This document shows, piece by piece, positions 1 to 9,238 of a stretch of DNA of 16,724 bases. The position numbers were made by a program, and so were the translations under genes. A model generated the notes under the pieces. That model was not told the origin of the DNA and did no database searches. It saw nothing but the letters and a program-made list of their open reading frames with translations. How positions within the stretch are numbered: position 1 is the first letter of the stretch; each line of letters starts with the position of its first letter. Source of the DNA: Gemmatimonadota bacterium (GTDB lineage: Bacteria > Gemmatimonadota > Gemmatimonadetes > Gemmatimonadales > Gemmatimonadaceae). The stretch covers positions 1 to 16,724 of the forward strand of contig JAQBPZ010000077.1 in NCBI GenBank assembly GCA_028287225.1, read 5' to 3'.

Positions 1-755
1 TCGTCCAGCGCACCGAGGTGCGGCACCGGCCGGCGGCTCACGACGAGGATCTCGAAGGGCCACACGGCCCAGAAGGGGACGAGCGCCACGAAGCCGTCGT
101 TCGCGCAGACGATGCGCTCGCCGCGCCGGAGCTCCACGGCGAGATAGTCGGCGAGGAGGGTGCGACGGTGGCGGTCGTGATGCGACGCCATGCGCACGGT
201 CTCGCGCGCCGGCTCGCGCGGCACCGACCCCTGTGCCCACACCTGCCCGTGCGGATGCGGGTTGCTGCAGCCCATCACCGCGCCCTTGTTCTCGAAGATC
301 TGCACGTGCCCGATCTCCTCCCGCGCCCCGAGCTCGAGGTACTGCTCGGTCCAGAGGTCCACCACGCCACGGATCGCGGGCACGGGCAGCTCGGGGAGCG
401 ACAGGTCGTGGCGCGGCGAGAAGCAGATCACGCGGCAGAGGCCCGTCTCCACGCGCGCCACGAGCAGCGGATCCGAATCGTGATCCTCGGCGGCGCGGAT
501 GGGATGGAGCGCGGCGAAGTCGTTGTCGAACGCCCAGGCGCCGGTGTACTGCGGGTTGCGCTGCCCGCCAGCGCGCTCGTTGCCGGGACAGAGGTAGCAC
601 GTGGGGTCGTACGCGGGACGCCGCTCGTCGGCGCGCGGTTCCACCTGTCCCTGCCAGGGGCGACGCATGCGATGCGGCGAGACGAGCACCCACTCGCCCG
701 TCAGCAGGTTGAGGCGGCGGTGCGGCTCCTCGGCCAGGGTGGAACCGTCAGCCAT
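1..755 (-). CDS. galT: Galactose-1-phosphate uridylyltransferase, 3' end outside the window
   Basis: GalT swaps UMP between UDP-glucose and galactose-1-phosphate in the cytoplasmic Leloir pathway. The frame reads without a stop from ATG at 755 to the left edge, giving 251 residues of a family that is normally about 350 long, so roughly the last 100 residues are missing. Visible signatures are the zinc pair in TCYLCPGN (Cys53, Cys56), the motif CFSPRHDLSLPEL with His116, and the active-site motif GCSNPHPHGQVW, where His167 and His169 flank the catalytic position and His167 corresponds to the uridylylated-histidine region of E. coli GalT (His164/His166). Past it, WPFEILVVSRRPVPHL matches the family's next conserved block. 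The start overlaps the end of the upstream permease gene by 8 bp, with a weak GAGG before it, so it is the last visible gene of the transporter operon. That links the imported sugar to galactose metabolism. The family call is very secure. Confidence 0.96.
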   Translation of the reverse strand, partial: MADGSTLAEEPHRRLNLLTGEWVLVSPHRMRRPWQGQVEPRADERRPAYDPTCYLCPGNERAGGQRNPQYTGAWAFDNDFAALHPIRAAEDHDSDPLLVARVETGLCRVICFSPRHDLSLPELPVPAIRGVVDLWTEQYLELGAREEIGHVQIFENKGAVMGCSNPHPHGQVWAQGSVPREPARETVRMASHHDRHRRTLLADYLAVELRRGERIVCANDGFVALVPFWAVWPFEILVVSRRPVPHLGALD

Positions 756-1737
756 GGGCCTCGCGACGCTGGAGCCGGCCCTGCACGACGACGACGACCA
801 GGAGGAACGCGCCGCGCATCACCCACTGCCACCACGGCGTGATCGTTCCCTCGAGGTTGAACAGGTTGAAGATGACGCCGAGGAGCAGCACGCCGATGAG
901 AGTGGAGCCCGCGCCCCCCTGGCCCCCCGAGAGCAGCGTGCCCCCCACGACGACCGCGGCGATCGCGTCCAGCTCCCACCCGGTGGCGGCCACCGGCTGG
1001 CCCGCGCCGAGGCGCGCCGTCAGGATCACCCCCGCGAGCCCGGCGAGGGCGCCGCTCAGCGCATACGTCGCCATGACGATGCGGTCCGCGGGAAGCCCCA
1101 TCAGCCGCGCCGCCTCCTCGCTGTCGCCGATGGCGAACACGTAGCGCCCGAACCGCGTGTAGCGGAGCGCCACCCAGCCCACGAGATACGCGAGCAGCAG
1201 CAGCAGCACGGGCACCGGCAGCCCGCCCACGTCGCCTCGTCCGAGCCACGCGAGGCCGGAGGCGGCCGCGCCGAGGGACACGCTCTGCTCGCTCGTGGCG
1301 GCGAGGGCGGCCCCGCGTGCGGCAATCATCATGGCGAGGGTGACGATGAAGGGCTGGATCCGCACCTTCGAGATGAGCACCCCGTTCACGAGTCCGAGCA
1401 GCGCGGCCGCGGCGATGCCGCACACCAGCGCCACGAGCGAGCCCGCCGGCGAGAGCCGCGCCGCCACCACGCCGGCCACCGCGACGAGCGAGCCGACCGA
1501 CAGGTCGATGCCCCCGGTGAGGATCACGAAGGTCATGCCGAGCGCGACGAGCCCGAGCATGCTGTTCTGCCGCAGCACGTTGAGCAGGTTTTCCGCGGTG
1601 AGGAAGTCGTAGTAGCGCATGGCGCCCACCACGATGGCGGCGACGAGCGCCACGAGCGCGCCGCTCCGCTGGAGCAGGCTCACCGCGCGCGCGCCCATGA
1701 GCCGCGAGCGTCCGCGGGGTAGTGCGGAACTGGTCAT
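748..1737 (-). CDS. yjfF: Sugar ABC transporter permease, YjfF-like (second permease)
   Basis: Inner-membrane permease of the ribose/galactofuranose class (BPD_transp_2), 329 residues. It is strongly hydrophobic with about 8-10 membrane segments. The family motif TGGIDLSVGS follows GLVALGMTFVIL near residues 55-70, and TRFGRYVFAIGDSEEAARL and a late WELDAIAAVVVGGTLLSGG block follow. The C-terminal NLEGTITPWWQW stretch resembles E. coli YjfF (NFDGTLSSWW, from memory) more than YtfT or RbsC. The ATG at 1737 overlaps the preceding permease stop as ATGA (4 bp), so translation is probably coupled; the frame stays open further upstream but that part is read inside the neighbouring gene. It should pair with the adjacent permease as a heterodimeric channel. 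The permease family is certain; YjfF orthology rests on local similarity and gene order. Confidence 0.9.
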   Translation of the reverse strand: MTSSALPRGRSRLMGARAVSLLQRSGALVALVAAIVVGAMRYYDFLTAENLLNVLRQNSMLGLVALGMTFVILTGGIDLSVGSLVAVAGVVAARLSPAGSLVALVCGIAAAALLGLVNGVLISKVRIQPFIVTLAMMIAARGAALAATSEQSVSLGAAASGLAWLGRGDVGGLPVPVLLLLLAYLVGWVALRYTRFGRYVFAIGDSEEAARLMGLPADRIVMATYALSGALAGLAGVILTARLGAGQPVAATGWELDAIAAVVVGGTLLSGGQGGAGSTLIGVLLLGVIFNLFNLEGTITPWWQWVMRGAFLLVVVVVQGRLQRREAHG

Positions 1738-2719
1738 ACGCGTCGGGGGCGCTGGAGGTAGACGGCCACCAGGATGATCGCGGCCTTGAGCGCGAGCGAC
1801 CAGGCGTAGGGCACGAGCAGCATGTTGAAGCTCGTCGCGATCACCTGCATGATGAGGGCCCCGATCACCGTGCCCACGATCGTCGCGCGTCCTCCGCTGA
1901 GCGCGGTGCCGCCGACGACCACGGCCGCGATGGCGTCGAGCTCCATGTTCTGCCCGATCTTCGCCGCGTCGCTCGCGCCGAGCCGGGAGGCGACGATCAG
2001 GCCGGCGATCCCGGCGAGGAGTCCGCTCGCGGCGTACACGGTCATGATCGTGCGCGGTACCGGCACCCCCGCGAGCCGAGCCGCCGCGGGGTTGCCCCCT
2101 GCCGCCAGGACGTAGCGGCCGAACGGGGTGGAGCGCAGGAGGAAGAGGGCCACCGCCACGGCGGCGAGCGCGATGAGGACCTGGACGGGCACGGGACCGG
2201 CGTACCCGCGGCCGAGCTGCATGAAGGCGGGATCGCTGATCGTCACGAGCTCGCCGTCGTGGCTGATCACCTGGGCGATGCCGCGTCCCGCGATCAGCGT
2301 CGCGAGGGTGACGACGATGGGCTGCACGCGCATCGTCGCGATGAGGGTGCCGTTGACCACCCCGATCAGCGTGGCCACGGCGAGGGCGGCGATCACGGCG
2401 AGCACGGTGCCCCTCTCCAGCAGCACAGCGGCCACCGCGCCCGCACACGCCATCACGGAGCCCACCGACAGGTCGATGCCGCCGGTGGCGATCACGAGCG
2501 TCATGCCCACCGCCGCCAGCACCACGGTGGAGACCTGAAGGAGGACGTTCCAGAGGTTGCTGGTGCTCGCGAAGTGCGGCGTGAAGACGGCGTTCGCCAC
2601 CACGAGCACCACGAGCGCGCCGAGCGCCGCGTACTGGGGGCCGGGCAGGTGGCGCCGAAGCGATGCGGGGGCGGCCGCGGGCGCCCTGCGCGCGGGCTCC
2701 AGGCCGAGGCTCTGCGCCA

Positions 2720-2720
<1 letters not shown>
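1734..2720 (-). CDS. ytfT: Sugar ABC transporter permease, YtfT-like (first permease)
   Basis: Inner-membrane permease, 328 residues, with a short Ala/Pro/Arg-rich N-terminal tail and then about 8-10 hydrophobic segments. VGMTLVIATGGIDLSVGSVM is the conserved motif of this class and closely resembles E. coli YtfT. MRVQPIVVTLATLIAGRGIAQ and a later MELDAIAAVVVGGTALSGGR block also fit YtfT. The start ATG (2720) shares one base with the TGA of the ATPase gene (TGATG), an arrangement typical of termination-reinitiation coupling. The stop overlaps the next permease start by 4 bp. It forms the membrane channel together with the YjfF-like subunit; the two differ clearly in sequence, so this is not a recent duplication. 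The substrate cannot be read from the permease alone. Confidence 0.9.
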
Positions 2721-4288
<1,568 letters not shown>

Positions 4289-4289
4289 G

Positions 4290-5255
4290 TCAGTACGCGT
4301 CGGCGACGAACTGCTTCGCATTCGACTTGTCGAAGAACCGGTCGGTGATGAGGATCTTCGGTGGCAGCGTCTCGCCCTTGCGCAGCCGGTCGATGGTGTC
4401 GAAGGCCAGTGGGCCGAAGCGCGGGTTGCTCTCCACCGTCGCCCCGAGGTCGCCGCGGGCCACCGCCTCCAGCGCCGCGCGCTCCCCGTCCACCGAGACG
4501 ATGGTCACGTCCGTGCCCGGCTTGCGCCCCGCCGCGATGAGCGCCTGCACGGCGCCGAGCGCCATCTCGTCGTTGTGCGCGTAGACCGCGGTGATCTGCG
4601 CGCCGAGCGACTGTGCCACATTCTGCATCACGCCCTGCGCCGTGGCGCGCGAGAAGTTGCCCGTCTGCGAGGCGATGATCTTCATGCCCGGGTGCTTCGC
4701 CAGCTCGTCGCGGAAGCCCTTCGCGCGGTCGGTCGCCACCGATGCACCCGGCGTGCCCGAGAGCTCCACGATGTTCGCCTTGCCGTTCGTCTGCGCGGCC
4801 AGCCACTCCGCGGCGCGGCGTCCCTGTTCCACGAAGTTCGACGCCAGCAGCGTCACGTAGTCCTGGCCGGGGGTGCCGGCGGCGGCGCGGTCCACGAGGA
4901 TGACGGGAATCTTCGCGGCCTTCGCGGCCTGCAGGGCGGGGACGAGCCCGTCGAACTCGCGCGGCGCCAGCAGGATCACGTTCACGTGCCGCGCGATCAG
5001 GTCCTCGACGTCGGCGACCTGCTTCGCGGTCTGCCCCTGCGCGTCGGTGACCACGAGCTGGATGCCGCGCTTCGCCGCTTCATCGCGCAGGCTCTTCGTC
5101 TCGGCGAGCCGCCAGGGATTGTCGCTCTCCATCTGCGAGAAGCCGACGACGAAGCGATTCGCATCGCGCTTGGCGCAGCCGGAGAGGAGCGTGGCGCCGA
5201 GCAGCAGGGCGGCGCGAGCACCGCGCGCGAGCCGCAGGAGGTCCCGTGAGCGCAT
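4290..5255 (-). CDS. ytfQ: Sugar-binding lipoprotein of the ABC importer, YtfQ-like (Peripla_BP_4)
   Basis: Periplasmic solute-binding component, 321 residues. ATG at 5255 begins a lipoprotein signal: Arg-rich start, hydrophobic ALLLGATLL, and lipobox LLSGC with Cys27 as the lipidated residue, so the protein is tethered rather than free as in E. coli. The mature part starts with FVVGFSQMESDNPWRLAET and includes VELSGTPGASVATDRAKGF and YAHNDEMALGAVQAL, all close to E. coli YtfQ, which binds galactofuranose. Relatives also bind arabinofuranose, so the ligand is a furanose hypothesis rather than settled. A GTG at 5309 in the same frame is rejected because it lies inside the operator and leaves a long non-signal N-terminus. 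First gene of the leftward operon, about 63 nt downstream of the predicted transcription start. Confidence 0.92.
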   Translation of the reverse strand: MRSRDLLRLARGARAALLLGATLLSGCAKRDANRFVVGFSQMESDNPWRLAETKSLRDEAAKRGIQLVVTDAQGQTAKQVADVEDLIARHVNVILLAPREFDGLVPALQAAKAAKIPVILVDRAAAGTPGQDYVTLLASNFVEQGRRAAEWLAAQTNGKANIVELSGTPGASVATDRAKGFRDELAKHPGMKIIASQTGNFSRATAQGVMQNVAQSLGAQITAVYAHNDEMALGAVQALIAAGRKPGTDVTIVSVDGERAALEAVARGDLGATVESNPRFGPLAFDTIDRLRKGETLPPKILITDRFFDKSNAKQFVADAY

Positions 5256-5291
5256 GGGTCGTGTGGGGGTCGAGGGAGAGCGGGCCCGCGT

Positions 5292-5315
5292 CCGAACTCG
5301 TTCGTGCACGTTCAG
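5292..5315. promoter_or_regulatory. Probable LacI-family operator for the transporter/galT operon
   Basis: On the + strand the site reads GAAC-TC-GTTC (5294-5303), six bases, then GTTCAG (5310-5315). Its ends, CCGAAC and GTTCAG, form an inverted repeat with a 12-base spacer and one mismatch. The layout is the same as at 5419-5442: 17 of 24 positions are identical and all three half-sites are conserved. It begins about 9 bases downstream of the predicted -10 of the leftward promoter, a position where a bound repressor would block initiation or clearance. Binding by the adjacent LacI-type protein is inferred from position and from the GAAC/GTTC half-site style. Confidence 0.65.
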
Positions 5316-5324
5316 ACGAAGGAG

Positions 5325-5353
5325 TGACTACGGCCCGCCGCCGGCCTTGTCAA
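5325..5353 (-). promoter_or_regulatory. Predicted sigma70-type promoter of the transporter/galT operon
   Basis: Reading leftward, a perfect TTGACA (-35, 5353-5348) is followed by 17 bases and TAGTCA (-10, 5330-5325). The -10 is imperfect, lacking the final T. The transcription start would fall near 5318, leaving a leader of about 63 nt before the ytfQ-like start. The -35 and its flank form an inverted repeat with that of the divergent promoter (TGTCAAGA at 5348-5355 against TCTTGACA at 5380-5387). Confidence 0.6.
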
Positions 5354-5381
5354 GATCGGCGACGCGCGGCCCGCCTGATTC

Positions 5382-5410
5382 TTGACAGGAGTTTCGCGGC
5401 AGGCTACGGT
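5382..5410 (+). promoter_or_regulatory. Predicted sigma70-type promoter of lacI and the rightward arm
   Basis: A perfect TTGACA (-35, 5382-5387), 17-base spacer and TACGGT (-10, 5405-5410, keeping the TA...T positions). The expected transcription start is near 5417, immediately before the operator at 5419, with a leader of about 74 nt to the lacI ATG. The two divergent -35 boxes are only 28 bp apart, so two polymerases could hardly occupy both promoters at once. Confidence 0.7.
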
Positions 5411-5418
5411 TGCCGCGG

Positions 5419-5442
5419 CTGAACCGGTTCAACCCCGTTCAG
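5419..5442. promoter_or_regulatory. Probable LacI-family operator (autoregulatory)
   Basis: Contains the perfect 12-bp palindrome TGAACCGGTTCA (5420-5431) with a central CpG, the classic form of a LacI/GalR-family operator. Six bases after the palindrome core comes a third half-site, GTTCAG (5437-5442), which also makes an outer inverted repeat CTGAAC-N12-GTTCAG. It lies 8 bases after the -10, over the predicted start of transcription. It matches the layout of the site at 5292-5315, whose start is 127 bp away. Confidence 0.78.
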
Positions 5443-5490
5443 CCGGTACGGCGTTCGGGCCTGTTCCCCTCCTCCCTTCGTGCGCACGCG

Positions 5491-6585
5491 ATGAAGACGG
5501 AACGCGCGACCATCGGTGACGTGGCGCATCATGCGGGCGTGTCCAAGGCGACGGTCTCCGCCGTCCTGAACGACAGCGCCGTGGTGAAGGACTCCACGCG
5601 GCGCCGCGTCCTGGACGCGATCGGGGCGCTGAACTACCGCCCCTCGCAGCTCCCGCGGCGCACGGGCAGCCACACGCTCAAGAGCCTGGGCATCGTGGTG
5701 AAGGAGGTCGACAATCCGTACTACGCGGACGTCATCCTCGGCGCGCGCTCCAGGGCCGAGGAGGCGGGCTACTCGCTCGTGGTGCTGAGCTCCGAGGGCG
5801 ACTACGACGCGGAGCGGCGTGCGGTGGAGCTCATGCGCTCCAAGCAGATCGACGGCCTGATCGCGACCCCGGTGCTCGACGAGCAGGCGGACCTCTCGCA
5901 CTTCTTCGAGCTGAAGCGCCGCAACTATCCGTTCGTGCTGCTCGAGTCCGTGCTCGGCGTGCCGGCGAGCATCGTCGACATCGACAACGTGGACGCCTCG
6001 CGCCGCGCCGTGGAGCACCTGATCGCCCTCGGCCATACCCGCATCGTGCACTTCGCGGGACCCGGCTACTCCATGCACAGCCTGGAGCGCGTGGAGGGCG
6101 TCCGCCGCGCGTGCGGCGCGGCGCACCTGCTCCTGCGCGACGACGACATCGTTCCGGCGGGAGCGCACCTGGAGAGCGGCTACCACGCGGGGCTCGCCTT
6201 CTTCGGACACGAGCGGCAGGCTGGCCGGCCCACCGCGGTGACCTGCTACAACGACCTCGTGGCCATCGGCCTGATGCGCGCGCTCCGCGAGCTCGGACTG
6301 CGCGTGCCCCACGACGTATCGGTGGTCGGCTTCGACGACATCCCCCTGGCGCAGTACGTGGACGTGCCGCTCACCACGGTGCACGTCCCGACGTTCCGCA
6401 TGGGGGAGATCGCCGCGGGGATGCTCATCACGCACGTGGAATCGAGGACCTCGGTCCCCGTCCAGAAGGCGTACATCGAGGCGTCGCTCGTGGTTCGCGC
6501 CTCCACGCGGGCGCCGGCGCCGCCCGCCCGGCCGCCACGCCCCGGAGCGCCCAACAGTCGGAACGCGGTGCAGCGTGTCCGATAG
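5491..6585 (+). CDS. LacI-family transcriptional regulator
   Basis: Probable sugar-responsive repressor of both arms, 364 residues. The N-terminal helix-turn-helix is clear: TIGDVAHHAGVSKATVSAVL (about residues 7-27), followed by STRRRVLDAIGALNYRP. The effector domain begins at LGIVVKEVDNPYYADVILGA and contains SKQIDGLIATPV, RRAVEHLIALGHTRIVHFAGP and a late VSVVGFDDIPLAQYVDVPLTTV, as expected for the family. Two oddities: the hinge helix that normally reads like NxxARxL is SQLPRRT here (Ser52, Pro55 and Thr58 replace Asn, Ala and Leu), and the last 27 or so residues form a Pro/Arg/Ala-rich tail beyond the usual fold. ATG at 5491 is chosen because the open frame upstream (from a TTG or similar near 5410) would run through the -10 and operator. 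No Shine-Dalgarno is visible; the leader has a pyrimidine run at 5466-5479. The effector is unknown; a locus sugar such as galactose or arabinose is likely. Confidence 0.94.
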   Translation: MKTERATIGDVAHHAGVSKATVSAVLNDSAVVKDSTRRRVLDAIGALNYRPSQLPRRTGSHTLKSLGIVVKEVDNPYYADVILGARSRAEEAGYSLVVLSSEGDYDAERRAVELMRSKQIDGLIATPVLDEQADLSHFFELKRRNYPFVLLESVLGVPASIVDIDNVDASRRAVEHLIALGHTRIVHFAGPGYSMHSLERVEGVRRACGAAHLLLRDDDIVPAGAHLESGYHAGLAFFGHERQAGRPTAVTCYNDLVAIGLMRALRELGLRVPHDVSVVGFDDIPLAQYVDVPLTTVHVPTFRMGEIAAGMLITHVESRTSVPVQKAYIEASLVVRASTRAPAPPARPPRPGAPNSRNAVQRVR

Positions 6586-6616
6586 TGCCCAGGCTCCCCC
6601 ACCCCTGACTTCGGCA

Positions 6617-9238
6617 ATGACGACACTCTCGCGCCCTTCGCGATTCGCCCGGCATTGGCTCCGTCCCCTGCTCGCGTTCCTGTCGTTGGGCGCCACCCCG
6701 GCCCCGGCGGCCGCGCAGGGCGATGCGCAGCCCTGGCGTCCGGTGCAGGGACGCCTGCTCACACGATGGGCCGCGGAGGTCAATCCGGAGAGCGTGCTGC
6801 CGGAGTACCCGCGTCCGCAGCTCGTGCGACCGCGCTGGCAGAACCTGAACGGTCTGTGGGAGTTCGCCATCGTGGAGCGGAGCACGACGCACGCGCCCTC
6901 CGCGCCGCTCCGGTCGGTTGCCGGCGGCGCGGGGCCGGCGGGACCGGTGCCCGCCCCGCCGCCGTCGGCCTACACGCGCCGGATCCTCGTGCCCTTCGCG
7001 CCGGAAGCGGCGCTCTCCGGCGTCGGCGAGCACGCGGAGCGGGTGGCGTACCGGCGCAGCTTCACGGCCGCACCCCTCGGTGCCGGCGAGCGGCTGCTGC
7101 TCCACCTGGATGCGTGCGACTGGCATTGCACCGTGTACGTGAACGGCCGGCAGGTGGCCGATCACATGGGCGGCTACGACGCGATCGTCGCGGACGTGAC
7201 CGACGCCCTGCGCACCGGCGCGCAGGAGCTCGTGGTGGCCGTCTACGATCCCACCGACGCCTTCGGGCAGCCGCGCGGCAAGCAGGTGAGCACGCCGGAA
7301 GGCATCTGGTATACCGCCGTCACGGGCCTGTGGCAGACCGCGTGGCTGGAGCCGGTGCCCGCCGCCTCCATCGACCGGCTGATGATGACGCCCGACGTCG
7401 CCGGCAGCGCGCTGCGGCTGACGGTGACGGGGCGGGGCACGGGCAGCGGGGCGCGTGTCCGCGCCGTCGCGATGTCGAACGGCCGCGAGGTCGGGCAGGC
7501 CACGGGCGACATTGGGCGCGAGCTTCGCGTGCCGGTTCCCTCGCCCCGCCTGTGGGGGCCCACGGATCCCTTCCTGTACGACCTGCGCGTCACGCTGCTC
7601 GACGGGGCCGCGGAGCTGGACCGCGTGGACAGCTACTTCGGCATGCGTCGCGTGGGGATGCTGCGCGATGCCGCCGGCAACGAGCGCATCGCCCTGAACG
7701 GCGCGCCGGTGTTCCAGCTCGGGCCCCTCGATCAGGGCTGGTGGCCGGACGGGTTGTACACGGCCCCCACCGACGCCGCGCTCCGCTCGGACATCGAGGC
7801 GATGAAGGCGCTGGGATTCACGATGGTGCGCAAGCACATCAAGGTGGAGTCCCCGCGCTGGTACTACTGGGCCGACCGGCTCGGCTTGCCGGTGTGGCAG
7901 GACATGCCGAGCGGGTGGAACGACACCCGCGAGGCGCAGGCGCACTTCGTGTCCGAGATGCGCGCGATGATCACCGGCCGGTACAACTCGCCCGCCATCG
8001 TGGCGTGGGTGCCCTTCAACGAGAAGTGGGGGCAGTTCGACACGCCGCGCGTCGTGAGCATCATCCGGCAGATGGATGCGAGCCGGCTCGTGAACGACGC
8101 GAGCGGATGGCAGCATTCCGGGGCCGGCGACATCATCGACGTGCACCGGTACCAGGGCCCGCAGGCGATGCGCGGCGAGAGGGGAAAGATCAGCGTGCTC
8201 GGCGAGTTCGGCGGCCTGGGATACAAGGTGGCCGGCCATGCGTGGGCGGGTGACAGCTGGGGCTACGGCGGCCTCTTCGCCGACTCCGCGGCCCTGCACG
8301 ACCGGTATGCGCTGCTGATCAAGCGCCTGTACCACGACCGCGACACGCACGGCATGTCGGCGGGGGTGTACACCCAGCTCACCGACGTGGAAGCGGAGCT
8401 GAACGGGTTCTTCACCTACGACCGCGCGGTGCTCAAGTTCGACACCGCGCGCACCGCGGCGGTGAACCGTGGCCTCGCGCCGTACATGCTCCCGGAGCTG
8501 GCGGAGTTCACCGACTCCGTGGTGGTGTCGGTGTCGCAGGGCTCGCCCACCGAGGTGCGCTACACCCTGGACGGCAGCGCGCCGACGGCGACGAGCCCCG
8601 TGTATCGCGGCCCGATCGTGCTGCACGGGACGACGACGGTGCGGGCGCGCTCGTTCGAGATGGGTGCCGCGACCGCGGCACCCGAGGCGCGCACCGAGTA
8701 TCGCCGCGGGGCCGGCCGGACCCCGGTGGCCGCCGACGTCGTGCCGGGACTCGCGTACGCGTACTACGCCGATACGACCACGGAGCCCGCGTACCGGATG
8801 AACTGGCCGATCCGCTTCCAGGTGGAGCGTCCGGAGGTCCGGCCAGGCGACGTGGCCCCGCGGCGAACGGGGACGGTGCGCGGGTTCTCCCTCGCCCCGC
8901 GCGACACGAACGAGATGTTCTCCTTCCGGTACACGGGCTTCATCCGCGTGCCGCGCACCGGTGTCTACACCTTCCTCGCGCGCTCCGATGACGGCGCCGC
9001 GCTCTGGGTCGGCAGCGACAACGTCTTCTGGTCGGTGGGGCAGTCACCGAAGACGACCGAGACCTGGGGCCAGGTCGCCCTGCAGGCGGGGCTGCATCCC
9101 ATCACGGTCGGATACTTCCAGGCCTACGGTCCCATGGCGCTCGAGATGTTCATCGAGGGCCCGGGGATGGCCAGGCAGCGCATCCCCGCCAGCATGCTGT
9201 TCCGTGACCGGGTCGCGACCCGGAGAGGCCAGCGATGA
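6617..9238 (+). CDS. Secreted GH2-family glycoside hydrolase with CHB_HEX_C and PA14 modules
   Basis: Probable periplasmic or exported glycosidase of 873 residues. A Sec signal (RFARHWLRPLLAFLSLGATP, ending in APAAAQ) starts the protein. The GH2 sugar-binding domain (about 70-250) has WQNLNGLWEFAI and RILVPFAPEAALSGV, with a Gly/Pro/Ala-rich insertion in between. The TIM barrel carries WVPFNEKWGQ with Glu469 as acid/base and LGEFGGLGY with Glu530 as likely nucleophile. After the barrel come a chitobiase-C-like module (about 631-693, VRYTLDGSAPTATSPVYRGP) and a PA14 module (about 713-865, VYTFLARSDDGAALWVGSDN), which often bind sugars. ATG at 6617 gives a proper signal peptide and a 31-bp gap after lacI; a GTG at 6575, overlapping lacI, is less likely. 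GH2 includes beta-galactosidases, glucuronidases, mannosidases and furanosidases, so specificity is open; context points to galactosides or arabinosides. Confidence 0.92.
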   Translation: MTTLSRPSRFARHWLRPLLAFLSLGATPAPAAAQGDAQPWRPVQGRLLTRWAAEVNPESVLPEYPRPQLVRPRWQNLNGLWEFAIVERSTTHAPSAPLRSVAGGAGPAGPVPAPPPSAYTRRILVPFAPEAALSGVGEHAERVAYRRSFTAAPLGAGERLLLHLDACDWHCTVYVNGRQVADHMGGYDAIVADVTDALRTGAQELVVAVYDPTDAFGQPRGKQVSTPEGIWYTAVTGLWQTAWLEPVPAASIDRLMMTPDVAGSALRLTVTGRGTGSGARVRAVAMSNGREVGQATGDIGRELRVPVPSPRLWGPTDPFLYDLRVTLLDGAAELDRVDSYFGMRRVGMLRDAAGNERIALNGAPVFQLGPLDQGWWPDGLYTAPTDAALRSDIEAMKALGFTMVRKHIKVESPRWYYWADRLGLPVWQDMPSGWNDTREAQAHFVSEMRAMITGRYNSPAIVAWVPFNEKWGQFDTPRVVSIIRQMDASRLVNDASGWQHSGAGDIIDVHRYQGPQAMRGERGKISVLGEFGGLGYKVAGHAWAGDSWGYGGLFADSAALHDRYALLIKRLYHDRDTHGMSAGVYTQLTDVEAELNGFFTYDRAVLKFDTARTAAVNRGLAPYMLPELAEFTDSVVVSVSQGSPTEVRYTLDGSAPTATSPVYRGPIVLHGTTTVRARSFEMGAATAAPEARTEYRRGAGRTPVAADVVPGLAYAYYADTTTEPAYRMNWPIRFQVERPEVRPGDVAPRRTGTVRGFSLAPRDTNEMFSFRYTGFIRVPRTGVYTFLARSDDGAALWVGSDNVFWSVGQSPKTTETWGQVALQAGLHPITVGYFQAYGPMALEMFIEGPGMARQRIPASMLFRDRVATRRGQR

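Noticed and set aside
601..1722. Long open frame on the + strand opposite the yjfF-like permease and galT
   Set aside because: Its product is rich in His, Arg, Glu and Gly with no domain resemblance; it mirrors the codon pattern of the real leftward gene, a usual effect at this GC content.
5410..5490. 27-codon N-terminal extension of the LacI-type regulator
   Set aside because: It would place the start inside the predicted -10 and translate through the operator; family proteins begin just before the helix-turn-helix, as the ATG at 5491 does.
6510..6521. Perfect 12-bp palindrome GGCGCCGGCGCC near the 3' end of the regulator gene
   Set aside because: It lies within the Ala/Pro-rich C-terminal coding tail and is explained by GC-rich codons; nothing else suggests a binding site or terminator.
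6428..8626. 732-codon open frame on the - strand opposite the GH2 gene
   Set aside because: Antisense shadow of the GH2 coding sequence: no signal peptide, no motifs, and biased His/Arg/Val/Gly composition.
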